Source: Stramenopiles sp. TOSAG23-6 (taxonomy: Eukaryota; Sar). Taken from it: a stretch of DNA of 42,912 nucleotides. The stretch lies in assembly GCA_900128565.1 (NCBI GenBank), contig LT635934.1, positions 1 through 42,912 of the forward strand, read 5' to 3'. A program made the translations under genes and the position numbers. Within the stretch, counting starts at the first letter, position 1; the number at the start of each line of letters is the position of its first letter. Under the pieces are notes generated by a model. That model was not told the origin of the DNA, did not search any database, and saw only the letters and a list, made by a program, of their open reading frames with translations. Below, piece after piece: positions 10,442 through 18,886 of this stretch.

Positions 10442-10814
10442 ATAAATAATTCTTTTTATTACAACGTATAAAATTTATTAATCATCCTGTATTATTTCCA
10501 CTATAAATGCTCTTGATAAATAAAACAGTCAGAAAGAATGATAAACGTGTGACAGATTTTTACCTAAACTTTTTTAAATTGATATAAAAATATAATACTT
10601 CAACCTACAGTGTATTTTATGTAACACGTACTTCAACATACGGTTGTGCATAAATTTACAATGTCATTTAGTGGCGTTTGTCACATTGCGTCTTCAGAAA
10701 TAAAATTTAGTAAATAATAATGAGACAACAACATCAATACTCGGATTTATTGGATTTAGGAATGGCAAAAGCGTAGAGTAGGACAGTCTTTTGATTAATA
10801 AACTTTTCAAATTA
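10442..10814. other. Convergent intergenic region Rab5-like / BIVM-like
   Basis: This is 373 bp of AT-rich sequence between two 3' ends. AATAAA-like signals occur on the plus strand near 10519. I see no gene, RNA or repeat structure in it. Confidence 0.45.
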
Positions 10815-13040
10815 TTATTTTATTGCTTCAATAATCATGATCTTGTGTCCAGACCAGCGACACATCATAGAGTGAACTTCTTCGAATGAGATCCAATGGC
10901 GTGGTCTCTGGCCCTTACGCGCAGTCAATAATTCACGATGAAAAATTGTAGTTTTACTTGCCTTAGTGACGTCATCATGGCTTGTATTATCACGGCTAAA
11001 TTCCTCCCATTCCCTCATGGCAAATATCATAGCGTAATGGTTTTTCCAATGGCCTATAAGTGCTGTACCCGATCGCGAAAACTCAGCTTTGAGCTGACCC
11101 CATAACCATGTTTTTTGCAAAGGTGAATCATTTGATTTTACTGAAAGAAAATTGATGTTTCCTTTACTTTTAATTGTATTTCGCAGTCTACCTGAAGTTC
11201 GACTGTTCATTGTCTTCCGTGTGATATTAGCTTTCGGCATTCTATACGCTTTTGCGCGTTCTCTTCTTAACAATACGGCGGTTCTAGCCTCACGTTTTGT
11301 TCTTTCTTCTGTGGTTTCATTTGTATTTATATCTAATAAATTACTTTGAGAACATTCTTCTGCATCTATTTGTGTATGTTTTTTCTCTGATTTGTTTTCA
11401 TCATCACTTGCTAACTTAGATTGTGTTACACATACAGTCTTGTCATTGATACTTGAAACCTTCTTCAGTTTCTTAGATGATTTCTTATTTCCATGAATAG
11501 CACCCATCAGGAGTTTCACTGTTACATTACTTCCTCCAGATGTTCCATTCATCTCCTTGATACATTCCAAGACTCCCCAATTTCCAAATGCTGCTGTTGA
11601 AGGACGGGGATTTGCATCTTCGGATACTTTCCAGTACCCAAGACTACTTTTAAGTATAGTGACAAGATCAGTTTTCCATTTCCATTTTTTTGAAGATATT
11701 TTAGATTTTCTTTTGTTATCTATTTGTACATTTGAGGTACAATCATCAACATCAGATTGATTATCACTTGATGTTGATTCATTTGCACAATCTCTCGGAG
11801 TACCATCTATTATATCATTTGAATCATTCTCACTACAAACAAGTTCATCTTCCATCAACAGTTCATGGATTCTTGAAAAACAGTCCCTTTCTCCATTTTG
11901 TTTTTGAATGGTGTTATCTTCAAAATGAATATCTGCAACACTGTTGTTTGTATTTGATAAAGTCCGTTGCTTGATTTCTTTTTGAATATCTGCAACACTG
12001 TTGTTTGTATTTGATAAAGCCCGTTGCTTGATTTCGTTTTGAACAATATTTACGATTAATCTATATATTTTCTTTCTACTGGCACCTTTAATCTTCTTTC
12101 CGCGAGTTAACCCAGCAGCTATATCATCTTTTGATAATGGGTGATATTTTGGCGCTTCAGGATCAATATCAATGACGCCAGGATATTGCTGTCGAAGAGA
12201 CATAACTAGAGGATGTAAATCAAGATATATTGAATGCTCAGCGTCAAGGAAAGATACAGGAAGTTTGCTGGTTTCATAAAAATATTTTGACATATCTAAC
12301 TGCTCCGTTCCAGTTGGGATACTCACATCAGATATTGTTTGAGTTTCGTTGAAACAAAGTATTTCAGTAGTTGTTCCCATAAGTCTTAAAAACCGTTGGA
12401 CTTTCTTCTTTATTCTTCTTCCTAATAAATCACGAAGAATACTTAAAGTGTCGTGGTGAGATGTAGCTTGCACGGCAGGTATTTCACATAAAGTGGATGC
12501 TGCTTTTCCATACTCAGAAGCAATAAACTTTTTCCCTTTAATTTCAATATTGGGCCTTAAAAGATAAAGCGAAGTGTTCCAAGCACCAGCTGAAGCAGAT
12601 GCACAACAACATGGACTTGGTTGTTTTACCCAGCCTTTAAAAGCAGCATGGTTGACGGAAATAGAAAATTTCAAGTATCGAGGGTCACTTCCGTCGACAC
12701 ACTTCGGGGTTGGGAAAAGAAGTGAACGCATTTCTTCTGGGTCAAGACCCTCTTTTACAGCAGTGTCACACTCAAACTTTGGTTGTTCGAATATTGCATC
12801 AATTGTTGCGTCAATGTTTACATCTTCCTGTATCTTAGTTGGCAAAATAGGTGGAATGATTTCATCAGAAAAATTTGAATTTACAAAGCTGAGAATAGAT
12901 AGACTTGGATTCTTTGGTTGCTCCAGAGCCAAATGGCGAACAATTTTTTTAAGGAGTTCATCTGCCCCACTTTTTGAAAAATATTCTTTATTCATGGCAC
13001 GATAGTGTTCTTCAATGTCATTTTTTACAGTTGGTAGCAT
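10815..13040 (-). CDS. BIVM: BIVM-like protein with possible RIIa-type N-terminus
   Basis: The protein has 741 residues. A conserved-looking block at about 118-155 reads YLKFSISVNHAAFKGWVKQP then PSPCCCASASAGAWN. The C-terminal block has KNHYAMIFAMREWEEF (His about 668) and ARKGQRPRHWISFEEVHSMM. This pairing resembles the BIVM family, found from protists to vertebrates where the gene neighbours ERCC5; that is my recollection of the family, not a search. The Cys-rich and His motifs could be a papain-like Cys/His pair. Residues 24-56 resemble an RIIa/Dpy-30 dimerisation-docking helix pair. The centre is disordered, basic and Ser-rich, with a 19-residue tandem duplication. Molecular function unknown. 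It is divergent from the BBC1-type gene. Confidence 0.55.
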   Translation of the reverse strand: MLPTVKNDIEEHYRAMNKEYFSKSGADELLKKIVRHLALEQPKNPSLSILSFVNSNFSDEIIPPILPTKIQEDVNIDATIDAIFEQPKFECDTAVKEGLDPEEMRSLLFPTPKCVDGSDPRYLKFSISVNHAAFKGWVKQPSPCCCASASAGAWNTSLYLLRPNIEIKGKKFIASEYGKAASTLCEIPAVQATSHHDTLSILRDLLGRRIKKKVQRFLRLMGTTTEILCFNETQTISDVSIPTGTEQLDMSKYFYETSKLPVSFLDAEHSIYLDLHPLVMSLRQQYPGVIDIDPEAPKYHPLSKDDIAAGLTRGKKIKGASRKKIYRLIVNIVQNEIKQRALSNTNNSVADIQKEIKQRTLSNTNNSVADIHFEDNTIQKQNGERDCFSRIHELLMEDELVCSENDSNDIIDGTPRDCANESTSSDNQSDVDDCTSNVQIDNKRKSKISSKKWKWKTDLVTILKSSLGYWKVSEDANPRPSTAAFGNWGVLECIKEMNGTSGGSNVTVKLLMGAIHGNKKSSKKLKKVSSINDKTVCVTQSKLASDDENKSEKKHTQIDAEECSQSNLLDINTNETTEERTKREARTAVLLRRERAKAYRMPKANITRKTMNSRTSGRLRNTIKSKGNINFLSVKSNDSPLQKTWLWGQLKAEFSRSGTALIGHWKNHYAMIFAMREWEEFSRDNTSHDDVTKASKTTIFHRELLTARKGQRPRHWISFEEVHSMMCRWSGHKIMIIEAIK
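11927..12035 (-). repeat. 57-bp tandem duplication inside the BIVM-like gene
   Basis: Two units start at 11927 and 11984 with one mismatch in the 52 shared bases. They encode two copies of EIKQR(A/T)LSNTNNSVADI in the disordered middle of the protein. The period is a multiple of three, so the frame is kept. Confidence 0.9.
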
Positions 13041-13298
13041 GCGACAGCTATAAGTATATGAACTGACGAAAATAATACATACTACTTGCTTTTACTTCAT
13101 GGACCTCACCTCCTCAAATGTAGTACTACGGTAGTAGTAGCCTAGTAGCTGTTGACAAAAGTAGCAAATTTTTGATTCACGGTTACTTTTTGTTGTTTTT
13201 GACTACCGAAGTAAGTCGTGTCTTTTACGGGTTGTACGTTTATAGTACTAGACTGCTATAGATTGTCTGCACACAGGCCGCAACAACAGGTACAGCGA
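13041..13298. promoter_or_regulatory. Divergent promoter BIVM-like / BBC1-type gene
   Basis: This is 258 bp between the two ATGs. It contains a TAG/CTA-rich imperfect palindrome (GTAGTACTACGGTAGTAGTAG, about 13119-13145) capable of hairpin formation. No standard motif was recognised. Confidence 0.35.
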
Positions 13299-14240
13299 AT
13301 GTCAGCACCACCTCCAGATCCAGCAAGGCTTCCCAAGAATCAAGGCTACAGCTGGGGATCCTCAACGTCTATTTCCACAAAGCACGTTAACGGTAATATT
13401 GTTAAAACAACGATAACGAAATATAAGGTCACACTTACCGATGGTACTCTCTACGACTCGTGGGAGGAGGTAAAAACTGAAGATTGTGGTTCTGTGAAAA
13501 CAAAAGAAATGAGTGTAGTACCTGGAACAAAGGATAAAAAGAAACAAAGCGTAGCACCTCCAGATCCATCAAGACTTCCCAAGAATCAAGGCTACAGCTG
13601 GGGATCCTCAACATCTACTTCCACAAAGCACGTTAACGGTAATATTGTTAAAACAACGATAACGAAATATAAGGTCACACTTACCGATGGTACTCTCTAC
13701 GACTCGTGGGAGGAGGTAAAAACTGAAGATGGGGGTTCTGTGGAAAAAGAAGCTCTTGGTGTATTACCTGGAAAAGATGATCTTCAAAAACAATGCACTC
13801 TTTGCCTCAATAAAGGTTTGCCTTTAAATGAAAAGTTATTAAAATTTGTTTACTCAAAACATTCACAAAAAATCGGAGATGGGCAGTGTTATGCAACAGC
13901 TGCTGTAACTTTGTCTAGTATTGGTGCACGAGAAGCTCGTGGCTTCGATTTTGGAAAGAAGATAAAAGAGACTGAAATTTATCCTGGTGATATTATTCAA
14001 TTCAGCTGGGCTAAATTTAAAGGTAATAGTGTGGGAGGTGGTACGTATCAGAAAAATTGTGGAAATGCCGCTTCAAATGGAGCACATACAGCCATTGTTT
14101 ATTCTTACGATGTCAATACCCGATCTGTATGTACACTAGAACAGAATATGAATAATATATTAAAGGTATGCTTTGGTGGATATGCATTCGAGGACATGTA
14201 TGAAGGTAGTTTTGATGTATTTAGACCAGTTGCGAAATAA
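13299..14240 (+). CDS. BBC1/AIM3-type papain-like C-terminal domain protein with duplicated N-terminal repeat
   Basis: The product has 313 residues from the first in-frame ATG (MSAPPPDP); the frame is open further upstream but only from a GTG. The C-terminal half (about 180-313) shows GDGQCYATAAVTLSSIGA, PGDIIQFSWAKF, GAHTAIVYSYD and VCTLEQNMN before a final FDVFRPV. This order matches the cysteine-protease-like domain at the C-terminus of fungal Bbc1/Aim3, with a Cys and a His in the expected places. The N-terminal half is two nearly identical copies of an 82-residue unit (P-P-D-P-x-R-L-P-K-N-Q-G-Y, then a Thr-rich strand pattern) resembling a small beta-rich actin-patch or coat-associated repeat, though I do not recognise it. 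Role inferred only: cytoskeletal or ubiquitin-independent scaffolding. Convergent with RNase H2C. Confidence 0.65.
   Translation: MSAPPPDPARLPKNQGYSWGSSTSISTKHVNGNIVKTTITKYKVTLTDGTLYDSWEEVKTEDCGSVKTKEMSVVPGTKDKKKQSVAPPDPSRLPKNQGYSWGSSTSTSTKHVNGNIVKTTITKYKVTLTDGTLYDSWEEVKTEDGGSVEKEALGVLPGKDDLQKQCTLCLNKGLPLNEKLLKFVYSKHSQKIGDGQCYATAAVTLSSIGAREARGFDFGKKIKETEIYPGDIIQFSWAKFKGNSVGGGTYQKNCGNAASNGAHTAIVYSYDVNTRSVCTLEQNMNNILKVCFGGYAFEDMYEGSFDVFRPVAK
13309..13742 (+). repeat. Recent 246-bp-period tandem duplication in the BBC1-type gene
   Basis: The copies are 13309-13496 and 13555-13742, 188 bp each with six differences (about 97% identical). A 58-bp spacer between them is not repeated on the same scale. 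The period is 82 codons, so the frame is maintained. Two adjacent substitutions change Cys to Gly near the end of the unit. Confidence 0.95.
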
Positions 14241-14407
14241 TCATTGGTATGATAAATTTATTATTTTAGCACAACATTTATAAGATTATTCGATAGAAAT
14301 GCCACCAATAATAAACTTCTTTAGTGTCTAATATTAAAGTAGCTTTCGCTTCAGATACTTTCTTATTATATCAGTATGCAATATATATAAAATAATATCT
14401 AGCTACG

Positions 14408-14839
14408 TTAATTTTCACTAATTTTTTTCATCCCTTCTTCGACCTCAGGTAGGCTTTCTTCACCCATCATCGTACGCGAGAGATCTATCCAATCTATTAT
14501 TGCAGGTATATGGTCCGTCTGATTAGGGGTTTCGTCATGGTTCCACTGGGTAATCGATTTGAAACAGCTCTTTGCTTGCCAAACACGCTGACCTTCGGAT
14601 ATTTCTGCTTCTGTCGCAAGACTTGGTTCCAATATTAATCCTGTAGTATTCTGTGGCAATGGATACGTTTTACCCACAAGTTCTCGTCCACGAAAAGAAG
14701 CACGCGATATTCCATCTTTTGAAGAGTGTCTTAGAAAGTAACCTGAAACTGGTGCTGGACCATTGTACTGAATTTTGCAAGGTAAGTGTTGTAATTCCTG
14801 TACTTCCGTGCTTCTGGAAACATGTACATTCACCGACAT
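14408..14839 (-). CDS. RNASEH2C: Ribonuclease H2 subunit C
   Basis: This is an accessory subunit of the heterotrimeric RNase H2, which removes single ribonucleotides and RNA:DNA hybrids from nuclear DNA. The 143-residue product carries LPCKIQYNGPAPVSGYF followed by ASFRGRELVGKTYPLP and TGLILEP, the conserved core that pairs with subunit B in a triple-barrel. The first in-frame ATG is at 14839; the codon before it is TTG and is not needed. Length is similar to the human subunit (164). It is divergent from DNA topoisomerase I, another enzyme that produces and resolves ribonucleotide-linked breaks, and the shared promoter carries an E2F-like site. Subunits A and B are not in this window. Confidence 0.85.
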   Translation of the reverse strand: MSVNVHVSRSTEVQELQHLPCKIQYNGPAPVSGYFLRHSSKDGISRASFRGRELVGKTYPLPQNTTGLILEPSLATEAEISEGQRVWQAKSCFKSITQWNHDETPNQTDHIPAIIDWIDLSRTMMGEESLPEVEEGMKKISEN

Positions 14840-15221
14840 CAAATAAAACTCAAATTATATGGGTAAGAACTTCGTGTATGAGTAGCTTCTATCTTCTTTT
14901 CAGTAGTTTGTCTTTTTATTCATTCAAATTTCAGATCAAAATACGTAATTATATTTAGGCTAATAGGCTACGTCCTTGCAATTGAGGCTTTTGACTGCCG
15001 ACTGTTCTTTTTGACTCTCAAAAATTGAAAATTCATCTCCGCCGCCAAAAAATTGATGATGCCTCGATTTTTTCGGGCAGACATGTTATTGCGCTCCCCG
15101 CAAAAGAGACCTCGTTGCTACAATAAAGCTCCTTATTTTCTGGGCATCAAGAAAGGAACAGCAGGAAGTTTAATTGGGTGGAGGAAACTGGTCGTGTCTC
15201 TTTCAATAATTGAATTTAGCA
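14840..15221. promoter_or_regulatory. Divergent promoter RNase H2C / topoisomerase I
   Basis: This is 382 bp with no coding potential of its own. CCGCCAAAA at 15042-15050 is the reverse complement of TTTTGGCGG, close to the E2F/DP consensus TTTSSCGC. Both flanking genes act in DNA replication and repair, so S-phase control is plausible. The rest is AT-rich with no repeats seen. Confidence 0.45.
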
Positions 15222-17634
15222 ATGCTTGACGAGTCCGATGATGATATTCCCCTCAGTATGATGTCGAAGAAAGTCAAGAAAAAGGAAAAACATGCCGACT
15301 CGTCTGATTCTGAAGATGATAAGCCCTTGAGTAAGTTGAGTGTTATTAAGCAAATTGGAAAAAAAGTGAAGAAAGAAAAACTTGTCACGAAGGATCAAAA
15401 TAGTAAGGTCTTTACTAGTCCAAGTGTTATTAAGCAAATTGGAAAGAAAGTGAAGAAGGAGAAAAAGGTGAAAAAAGAGAAAAAGCACAAGAAGGAAAAG
15501 AAGCACAAGAAGGAGAAAAAGCACAAGAAAGATAAAAAGCACAAGAAAGAAAAGAAATCATCCAAAAAACGATTATTATCCTCAATTTCGAAGAATTCTC
15601 CAAAAATAACAAAAAAACGACGAAAGAGTAGCACATCTAAAGGCAAGAGTGGTCCCCAGCGAAGCATGAAAGTGATAAATGAGACAGAAATGCTTGACGG
15701 CGCCATGAAAGCTCACAAGTGGTGGGAAGATCCACCTACTAAAGAGGTGATGGGAGATAATGGTGAAATGTTTTTGCCTCAGTGGTCTTCAATGGAACAT
15801 ATTGGTGTTATATTTCCTGAGGCGCACGATTACTCGTATGATGACAATGGTAATCGTGTCTGTATGAAATATGATGGTCAGGATGTTGATCTTACTCTTG
15901 AGCAAGATGAAGTTGCGTATTTTTACGCTAAATCTTTAACTGCGATGCAACTTCAAAAAGAAGAAACAGCAAAGATATTTAACAAAAACTTTTTTGCTGG
16001 TTTCAAGAAAGTTTTGGGTAGAGGCCACATAATAAAAGATTTCAAAAAGTGTGACTTCACTCCTATCAAAGCTAGGTTGGACGTGTTGCGTGACCGGAAG
16101 AAAGAATCCAGTAAAGCTGTAAAGAATGCCGAAAAGGAGAAACGCGCTGTGGTGCAACGTACGTATGGTTATGCTTTAGTCAACGGTCGTGTCCAACGAG
16201 TCGGAAATACTACTATTGAGCCTCCAGGACTTTTCAGAGGTCGTGGTATTCATCCTAAAATGGGAACTATTAAGAATCGTGTACCACCAGAAGCTATCGC
16301 TATTAATGTATCTCGATGTGCTGCTGTGCCGAAATGTCCCGTCCCAGGACATGCTTGGGGTGCTATCGTACACAAACCTGATGTCACATGGCTGGCTATG
16401 TGGAAAGAGAACATCAATGGCAGTGTTAAATATGTTTACTTAAATAGTGGTTCTGCATTCAAGGGAAAATCAGATAGATCTAAATACGAGAAAGCGCGAA
16501 AGTTGAAAAATTATATCTCGAAAATTCGCAAGGATTATCGAAAAAAACTTACTGCCAAAAATTTAGAAACTGCACAACTTGCGACAGCTATGTATGTTGT
16601 TGTTTTTTTCAATTTCGAATTTATTTTTTTCATACGAAATTTCGTACCTAACAAAAACAAAAGAAAATATTTTTTTACAATACATGTGGGTCATTGATGT
16701 ATTAGCACTTCGTGTTGGTGGAGAAAAGGGCGAAGACGAAGCTGATACTGTTGGATGTTGCTCTTTACGAAAGGAACATTTTACGTTTGAACCAACGGAG
16801 GATACACCATATCCTTCTGATATGTGTTTTACGCTTGATTTTCTTGGTAAAGATTCTATGCGTTATTTTGAAGTAATTGACTTAGGTACCGAACGACACC
16901 AGGTTGACGGTATTGGAGCCAAAGTGTTTGCTAATATTAAGAGATTTTGGAAAAAGGCCAAGAAACCTGGTGATGATATATTTGATAGACTCAATCCGTC
17001 ACTATTGAACGACCATTTAAGAAGTCTCATGCCTGGATTAAGCGCCAAGGTATTTCGTACTTTTAATGCTTCAATCACATTAGAAGAAAAGTTACCGCTT
17101 CGTATACCTTCTGATCTAGCTGGCGCTGAACAGTTGCTTATATATAATGCCGCTAATCGTGATGTGGCTATTTTATGTAATCATCAACGGTCGGTTCCTG
17201 CTAGTTTCGATAGTAGTTTCAAGAAGTTGAAAGATCGTGAAAAGTTGAAAAGCAAACAACTCTCCGAATTAAAGGAACATCTCAAGCGACGTAAAAAAGG
17301 TAAGGACATTAAACTACAGCCTAAGGAAATGCCAACTGATAAAGCAGAAAGAGCAAAAATCTCACATCTATACAAGTCTCAGCCAGATCCATCAAAGTTG
17401 CGCAATCGTATTGCAACATTCGAAAAACAGGTAAAGAATATGCGCGATAACATAAAAAACAAAGATGACAACAAGACAGTTTCTCTCTCTACATCAAAGA
17501 TTAATTATATGGATCCTCGCGTGACTGTTGCATGGTGCAAGCGTAATGAAGTTCCTATAGAGCGTGTATTTCCAAAAGCTTTGCAAGATAAATTTCCTTG
17601 GGCTATGAGTGTCCCTGAGTCATGGAGATTTTAA
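15222..17634 (+). CDS. TOP1: DNA topoisomerase I (type IB), two coding segments
   Basis: The enzyme relaxes supercoils by nicking one strand through a 3'-phosphotyrosine. Joining 15222-16589 to 16684-17634 gives 772 residues, close to human TOP1 (765). The N-terminus is acidic, then has repeated KKEKKH units (about 80-115) forming a basic nuclear-targeting tail. The core includes WWEDPPTKEVMGDNGE, IEPPGLFRGRGIHPKMG, and LALRVGGEKG...ADTVGCCSLR. A linker coiled coil follows, and the catalytic Tyr lies in SKINYMDPRVTVAWCKRNEVPIERVFPKALQDKF. The first in-frame ATG is 15222; the upstream start is TTG. The two halves are in different frames, separated by an unusual 94-nt interruption described separately. 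It is convergent with eIF3k. Confidence 0.93.
16590..16683 (+). other. 94-nt intervening sequence in TOP1 without GT-AG borders
   Basis: The protein family requires ATAM directly followed by WVIDVLALR (human has ALYFIDKLALR at this site). The only join giving this removes exactly 94 nt between two ATGT direct repeats (16590-16593 and 16684-16687). Equivalent cut choices are AT...AC, GT...AT or AT...GT; none is GT-AG. The one AG in the right area (16662-16663), paired with GTATGT at 16592, removes 72 nt and leaves the wrong frame. The ends are inverted too (ATGTATGTTGT against ACAATACAT), and the middle has a perfect palindrome TACGAAATTTCGTA at 16633-16646. A sequencing indel is the main alternative. 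Confidence 0.7.
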
Positions 17635-17967
17635 TTCTGGGTACCTCATACTATGTCATGCAGTAATAACAAACAAGGCTACTTTTTCTATGATGGTTCA
17701 TGTACACAGATGTATTTTCCAGTTTGAAGTAGAATTGTTTTTTACTTTTTTTTCTAATAAACGAATTGTCGCTTCATATCGATCTATATCTGAATAATGT
17801 AAGCAATTCTGCAACTTATTATTGTGTGGTGTACTACTTTTCGTGTTTTCACAAACCAAGGTTACTCATACTATTTCTACTATATTACAAGGAACAAGAA
17901 GAAAATTAGTAAAATTAAAAAAGACAAACTGAAAAGCTATTTTATTATCAAAAACGGAAGCTATAAT
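17635..17967. other. Convergent intergenic region TOP1 / eIF3k
   Basis: This is 333 bp between two stop codons. AATAAA at 17756-17761 could be the TOP1 poly(A) signal. I see no other feature; short open frames here look random. Confidence 0.45.
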
Positions 17968-18588
17968 TTATGCAGTGAGTTTACTTATTACACCACTCAG
18001 CTGAGAAAACTGAATAGACTCCTCAAACTGCTTTGGTCTCTCTTGGTTATGGGCGTTAGGTGGAAAGCTCACAAGTTCACCGTTGGATTCCCAACCCATT
18101 TTAGCCACAAATGCACTTACATCTGATTCTTTCAAATCCAAACTGGTCTGTAACACATGGATAGGAATGTTGCGGTATGTGCACATGAGAACATTGATTA
18201 TAAATTCGCGCATGGCTTCTTCAAAACCAGCGACGTGAGGAATATTAGAATCTGCCATTTGCTTTGAGCTAGCCCAGAATTTAGCAAAGTTAGCTGATTC
18301 CAGGGAAGTGTTAAGCTCAGAAATCAATTTCATAGAAGGGTTTTCCATGAAAATATCTTCAGAGATAAGGTAATTAAGCTTGAGGAAATCATTATTTGGT
18401 TTCTGCATCAATGCCTTCAACAAGATAAGTACGATATTCTCAGTCTTCAAGTGCTCTGGAAACATGCGGTATAGTTTGACAATTGCCAAGTTTGTTTCAA
18501 TATCATATGTATTTTTATTCACCTGTTCCGTAAGTTCGCTTTCTAATCGATTCAAGTCATCCGGTCTCGGCAACGTTATGAGTGTCAT
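17968..18588 (-). CDS. EIF3K: Translation initiation factor eIF3 subunit K
   Basis: This is a peripheral subunit of the eIF3 complex, acting in 43S pre-initiation complex assembly in the cytosol. The 206-residue protein matches the family (human 218). NKNTYDIETNLAIVKLYRMFPEHL aligns with the conserved AYDLEANLAVLKLYQFNP, followed by ILLKALMQKPNNDF, FAKFWASSKQ, the GFEEAMREFI helix and a C-terminal winged-helix segment VSAFVAKMGWESNGELVSFPPN. The overall fold is expected to be a HEAT-like region plus PCI/winged helix. The start ATG at 18588 is the only reasonable one. It is divergent from BRX1; the shared promoter contains three TTAGGG-type units, linking two genes of the translation machinery. 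Confidence 0.9.
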   Translation of the reverse strand: MTLITLPRPDDLNRLESELTEQVNKNTYDIETNLAIVKLYRMFPEHLKTENIVLILLKALMQKPNNDFLKLNYLISEDIFMENPSMKLISELNTSLESANFAKFWASSKQMADSNIPHVAGFEEAMREFIINVLMCTYRNIPIHVLQTSLDLKESDVSAFVAKMGWESNGELVSFPPNAHNQERPKQFEESIQFSQLSGVISKLTA

Positions 18589-18886
18589 TTTCCCAATTAT
18601 CGGTATGTTTTATCGAAAATATGTGTGACAATATTCTATTTTTATCCTATCCGAACTCGAGTTGTTGCGCTAATCTATATCCTTGGTCACAAAAACAATG
18701 TCTGACTGACGACTGACTTTCAATGCTATCGCTAGGGTTAGGGTTAGGGTCATAAAATTAAGAATTGTTAGATTTCGTGTGCAATCAAATTGGAGTCAGC
18801 AATCTCAAATCGAGAAACTTACTAGTTGTATCACGATTCAACAGTTATTAGAATATTATAGTAGTAGCACTTATTCTGGAAATAAA
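18589..18886. promoter_or_regulatory. Divergent promoter eIF3k / BRX1
   Basis: This is 298 bp between two outward ATGs. It holds one telomere-like motif (next entry) and otherwise AT-rich sequence, with a CTGACTGACGACTGACT direct-repeat run near 18702-18718. The BRX1 frame is open back to 18779, but only from a GTG. Confidence 0.5.
18733..18750 (+). promoter_or_regulatory. Telomere-repeat-like box TAGGGTTAGGGTTAGGGT
   Basis: This is three consecutive TTAGGG-type units inside the shared promoter, 137 bp from the BRX1 ATG and 145 bp from the eIF3k ATG. In plants telo-boxes, and in several fungi TTAGGG sites bound by Tbf1, sit upstream of ribosome-biogenesis and translation genes, so a transcription-factor site is likely. 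It could alternatively be a short interstitial telomere insertion. Confidence 0.6.

Noticed and set aside
13218-13298. 27-residue N-terminal extension of the BBC1-type protein
   Set aside because: It starts with GTG; the first ATG at 13299 places the start exactly at the repeated unit.
15216-15706. Long minus-strand frames rich in Phe, Leu and Ser opposite topoisomerase I
   Set aside because: They are the antisense of the AAG/AAA lysine repeats and have no independent support.
16592-16663. Canonical GT-AG intron in TOP1 (GTATGT to AAAAG)
   Set aside because: It is 72 nt, a multiple of three, so it does not change frame and translation would stop at 16697 before the catalytic tyrosine.
18779-18886. 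Extra 36 residues at the start of BRX1
   Set aside because: That extension starts with GTG; the first ATG at 18887 matches the family start, and the region contains normal promoter sequence.
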